A stretch of 64,000 nt of DNA from Nematostella vectensis (taxonomy: Eukaryota > Cnidaria > Anthozoa > Actiniaria > Edwardsiidae), in assembly GCF_932526225.1 (NCBI RefSeq), contig NC_064042.1, positions 17,232,751 to 17,296,750 on the forward strand, written 5' to 3'. Below are positions 61,064-64,000 of the stretch, one piece after another. Within the stretch, counting starts at the first letter, position 1. Each line of letters starts with the position of its first letter. A program made the translations under genes and the position numbers. Under the pieces are notes generated by a model. It made no database searches. It saw only the letters and a program-made list of their open reading frames with translations, and was not told the origin of the DNA.

Positions 61064-63579
61064 ATGAGCCTATGCACGTTAAGATTGGATGAGTTTGAGT
61101 TTTTCAGTGGTCAAACTAGGTCCAAAATTGGTCCAAGGTAGAATATGAGCATTTCTGAAGTTAGTCGTAGCCTGCCCAAAGTCACGGGGAAGGTCCAACT
61201 ATGCTAGTAGACACTAACTAAGAAAGATTCAGGACGAAGATTGAAGTTTAGACTTTTTTTTGCAAACTTCCCAAAACTTTTTCTGTGCCGACGATTTCTT
61301 TCGATTTTCAAAAAATTCCTGCCAGAAAAATTCACTAGCCAGGAATGAGCAGCAGACAATACTTTGATGTATGAGGTTAGTGTCCATGCGCATTTCTATA
61401 TCATAAGCGAAAAAAATCTCCAGAAACGATTTTGCATGTACGACTTTTTGGGGGTTAAAAATTGCACCTTCTCCCTAGAAAATCTTTGCAAATATTGACT
61501 TTGGAGGACAACAAACTGCCTAGCGCCTATATGGTTTTTCAAGAGCTTTCGAATGAGCCTATGCACGTTAAGATTGGATGAGTTTGAGTTTTTCAGTGTT
61601 CAAACAAAGTCCAAAAAAGGTCCAAAATCTAAAAACTTCAAAAAACCAAAATTCTTAATACTTGTCCAAATGAGCCGAAAATGGTATCATTCGAATCCTG
61701 ACATTCCCCGGCGTGTGTTGCGCTATTCGGTTTTTTCATAAGTGCGCATGCGCAGAAATTATTTCCAAAAAAAACTGTGTCCCGGAGGGTAGGGGACAAC
61801 TTTTCGGGTCCATATACTTGAGCTAAAATTCTCAAGCTCGGTAAGATCTATGTACTCATAAAGGGCTATCTAACCCTGCAATCAGATTTCGAATCGATCA
61901 AGAATTGACAAAAGCCGCTAATCTTTTTCCATACCTTCCGAGACATTTTGAGTAGAGCCTGGGGACTAGGCATTAAGTCCGATTGATCTCAAACTTGGTC
62001 AGCATGAAGAAAGTATCAGCACTTAGTTAAGGTTAGAAAATCAAAAGCATAGCTTCAAAGTAAAGCTGTTTAAAAAGGCAGGAAAAAGGCCAAATTGCAA
62101 CTTCTCCCTAGAAAATCTTCGCAAATATTGACTTTGGAGGACAACAAACTGCCTAGCGCCTATATGGTTTTTCAAGAGCTTTCGAATGAGCCTATGCACG
62201 TTAAGATTGGATGAGTTTGAGTTTTTCAGTGGTCAAACAAGGTCCAAAATTGGTCCAAGGTAGAATATGAGCATTTCTGAAGTTAGTCGTAGCCTGCCCA
62301 AAGTCACGGGGAAGGTCCAACTATGCTAGTAGACACTAACTAAGAAAGATTCAGGACGAAGATTGAAGTTTAGACTTTTTTTTGCAAACTTCCCAAAACT
62401 TTTTCTGTGCCGACGATTTCTTTCGATTTTCAAAAAATTCCCACTAGCCAGGAATGAGCAGCAGACAATACTTTGATGTATGAGGTTAGTGTCCATGCGC
62501 ATTTCTATATCATAAGCGAAAAAAATCTCCAGAAACGATTTTGCATGTACGACTTTTTGGGGGTTAAAAATTGCACCTTCTCCCTAGAAAATCTTTGCAA
62601 ATATTGACTTTGGAGGACAACAAACTGCCTAGCGCCTATATGGTTTTTCAAGAGCTTTCGAATGAGCCTATGCACGTTAAGATTGGATGAGTTTGAGTTT
62701 TTCAGTGTTCAAACAAAGTCCAAAAAAGGTCCAAAATCTAAAAACTTCAAAAAACCAAAATTCTTAATACTTGTCCAAATGAGCCGAAAATGGTATCATT
62801 CGAATCCTGACATTCCCCGGCGTGTGTTGCGCTATTCGGTTTTTTCATAAGTGCGCATGCGCAGAAATTATTTCCAAAAAAACTGTGTCCCGGAGGGTAG
62901 GGGACAACTTTTCGGGTCTATATACTTGAGCTAAAATTCTCAAGCTCGGTAAGATCTATGTACTCATAAAGGGCTATCTAACCCTGCAATCAGATTTCGA
63001 ATCGATCAAGAATTGACAAAAGCCGCTAATCTTTTTCCCTACCTTCCGAGACATTTTGAGTAGAGCCTGGGCACTAGGCATTAAGTCCAATTGATCTCAA
63101 ACTTGGTCAGCATGAAGAAAGTATCAGCACTTAGTTAAGGTTAGAAAATCAAAAGCATAGCTTCAAAGTAAAGCTGTTAAAAAAGGCAGGAAAAAGGCCA
63201 AATTGCAACTTCTCCCTAGAAAATCTTTGCAATTATTGACTTTGGAGGACAACAAACTGCCTAGCGCCTATATGGTTTTTCAAGAGCTTTCGAATGAGCC
63301 TATGCACGTTAAGATTGGATGAGTTTGAGTTTTTCAGTGGTCAAACAAGGTCCAAAATTGGTCCAAGGTAGAATATGAGCATTTCTGAAGTTAGTCGTAG
63401 CCTGCCCAAAGTCACGGGGAAGGTCCAACTATGCTAGTAGACACTAACTAAGAAAGATTCAGGACGAAGATTGAAGTTTAGACTTTTTTTTGCAAACTTC
63501 CCAAAACTTTTTCTGTGCCGACGATTTCTTTCGATTTTCAAAAAATTCCTACTAGCCAGGAATGAGCAGCAGACAATAA
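60432..63579 (+). repeat. A-B-A-B-A-B' segment, copy of 53.5-56.15 kb
   Basis: Modules start at 60432 (A), 61064 (B, 489 bp), 61553 (A), 62186 (B, 476 bp), 62662 (A) and 63294 (B'). The 5' half of the first A matches its left neighbour 59800, while its 3' half (CACTTACTAAAGG) matches 53006. All private marks of 53638-56153 reappear 7426 bp downstream. Confidence 0.88.
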
Positions 63580-64000
63580 TTGCTACTATGCACGTTAAGA
63601 TTGGATGAGTTTGAGTTTTTCAGTGTTCAAACAAGGTCCAAAAAAGGTCCAAAATCCAAAAACTTCAAAAAACCAAAATTCTTAATACTTGTCCAAATGA
63701 GCCGAAAATGGTATCATTCGAACCTTGACATTCCCCGGCGTGTGTTGCGCTATTCGGTTTTTTCATAAGTGCGCATGCGCAGAAATTATTTCCAAAAAAA
63801 CTGTGTCCCGGAGGGTAGGGGACAACTTTTCGGGTCTATATACTTGAGCTAAAATTCTCAAACTCGGTAAGATCTATGTACTCATAAAGGGCTATCTAAC
63901 CCTGCAATCAGATTTCGAATCGATCAAGAATTGACAAAAGCCGGTAATCTTTTTCCCTACCTTCCGAGACATTTTGAGTAGAGTCTAGGGACTAGGCATT
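63580..64000 (+). repeat. Module A (A1), right-truncated by the window end
   Basis: These are the first 421 bp of an A1 copy, directly after the B' junction, with ACCTTGAC, GCCGGTAATC and GAGTCTAGGG. The array clearly continues beyond the window. Confidence 0.93.

Larger units (their letters stand above)
1..64000 (+). repeat. Satellite array of A, B and B' modules with higher-order repeats
   Basis: The window is tandem repeat from first to last base. Walking the recurrent start word ATGAGCCTATGCACG (or its B'-junction variant) gives 116 consecutive modules with no gaps: 75 A (632-636 bp), 26 B (476-489 bp) and 15 B' (286-287 bp). Their lengths account for all 64 kb. All have the same orientation, and no inverted copy or foreign insertion was seen. 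Copies of one subtype differ by few substitutions, while subtypes differ by shared diagnostic variants, which is the usual signature of higher-order satellite amplification. The family is not one I recognise, so no name is given. A centromeric or pericentromeric location is an inference from architecture alone. Confidence 0.97.
53471..64000 (+). repeat. Duplication at 7426-bp spacing (second copy truncated)
   Basis: Sequence 53471-56574 matches 60897-64000. Shared private marks are CACTTACTAAAGG, TGGTCAAACTAGG, the 13-nt insertion GCCAGAAAAATTC, the 9-nt deletion giving TTAAAAATTGCACC, GGGTCCATATAC, TTTTTCCATACC, AATCTTCGCAAAT, GGGCACTAGG, TCCAATTGATC and GCAATTATTGAC. Module starts keep the 7426 spacing (53638/61064, 54127/61553, 55236/62662, 56154/63580). 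The first unit also holds 56.57-60.90 kb, whose partner would lie beyond the window. Confidence 0.9.

Noticed and set aside
1-64000. CRISPR array
   Set aside because: The repeating units are hundreds of bp long and directly abutting, with no short repeat and unique-spacer pattern and no cas-like genes.

Overview
The whole 64-kb window is one uninterrupted head-to-tail satellite DNA array. I see no protein-coding gene, RNA gene, transposon, telomere repeat or unique-sequence island. It is AT-rich (about 40% GC by eye). Every unit lies in the same orientation. The long monomers and multi-layered higher-order repeats (HORs) point to eukaryotic constitutive heterochromatin, such as centromeric, pericentromeric, sex- or B-chromosome DNA. 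The sequence does not let me name the species or place the array on a chromosome.

The array is built from three modules, which I followed from end to end. Module A (632-636 bp, 75 copies, two cut by the window edges) is the main monomer. Module B (476-489 bp, 26 copies) shares the first ~64-74 bp and last ~95 bp of A but has a different ~320-bp core in place of A's ~470-bp core. Module B' (286-287 bp, 15 copies) is B cut off inside its core and joined through a 7-nt filler to the next A. A subtypes can be told apart by diagnostic variants: A1 (GCCGGTAATC, GAGTCTAGGG), A2 (TTCTTAAGTGCG, GGGAACAAC), A3 (GAGCCGCAAATGG, GCATTCAGAT) and an A4 group (GGCCGGAAAAAAGG, GACTAGGAATTAAG).

Layout: 1-4593 holds 2.67-kb HORs (A1-A2-B-A3-B'). 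4594-7459 is a transition with alternating A and B. 7460-19049 holds three copies of a different, A4-rich HOR, in 6-, 6- and 7-monomer forms. 19050-19967 is a transition. 19968-27971 holds three consecutive 2668-bp HORs. 27972-41844 has irregular A/B orders with hybrid monomers. About 40.27-53.47 kb is a direct tandem duplication of 6598 bp. About 53.47-64.0 kb contains a 7426-bp-spaced duplication whose second copy runs off the window. A 23,378-bp-spaced match (about 1.9-5.6 kb to 25.3-29.06 kb) suggests a still larger super-unit.

Nothing here forms a gene pathway. The features that might have a function are short motifs fixed in the A module: a perfect 12-bp palindrome TGCGCATGCGCA matching the NRF1-type consensus (intact in 74 of 75 A copies), a cluster of A-tracts, a TATATA box, and weak Pol III box A/B-like sequences on the minus strand. 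The most informative content is the recombination history. Unequal exchange within the flanks shared by A and B has shuffled, deleted and duplicated modules, leaving readable junctions.
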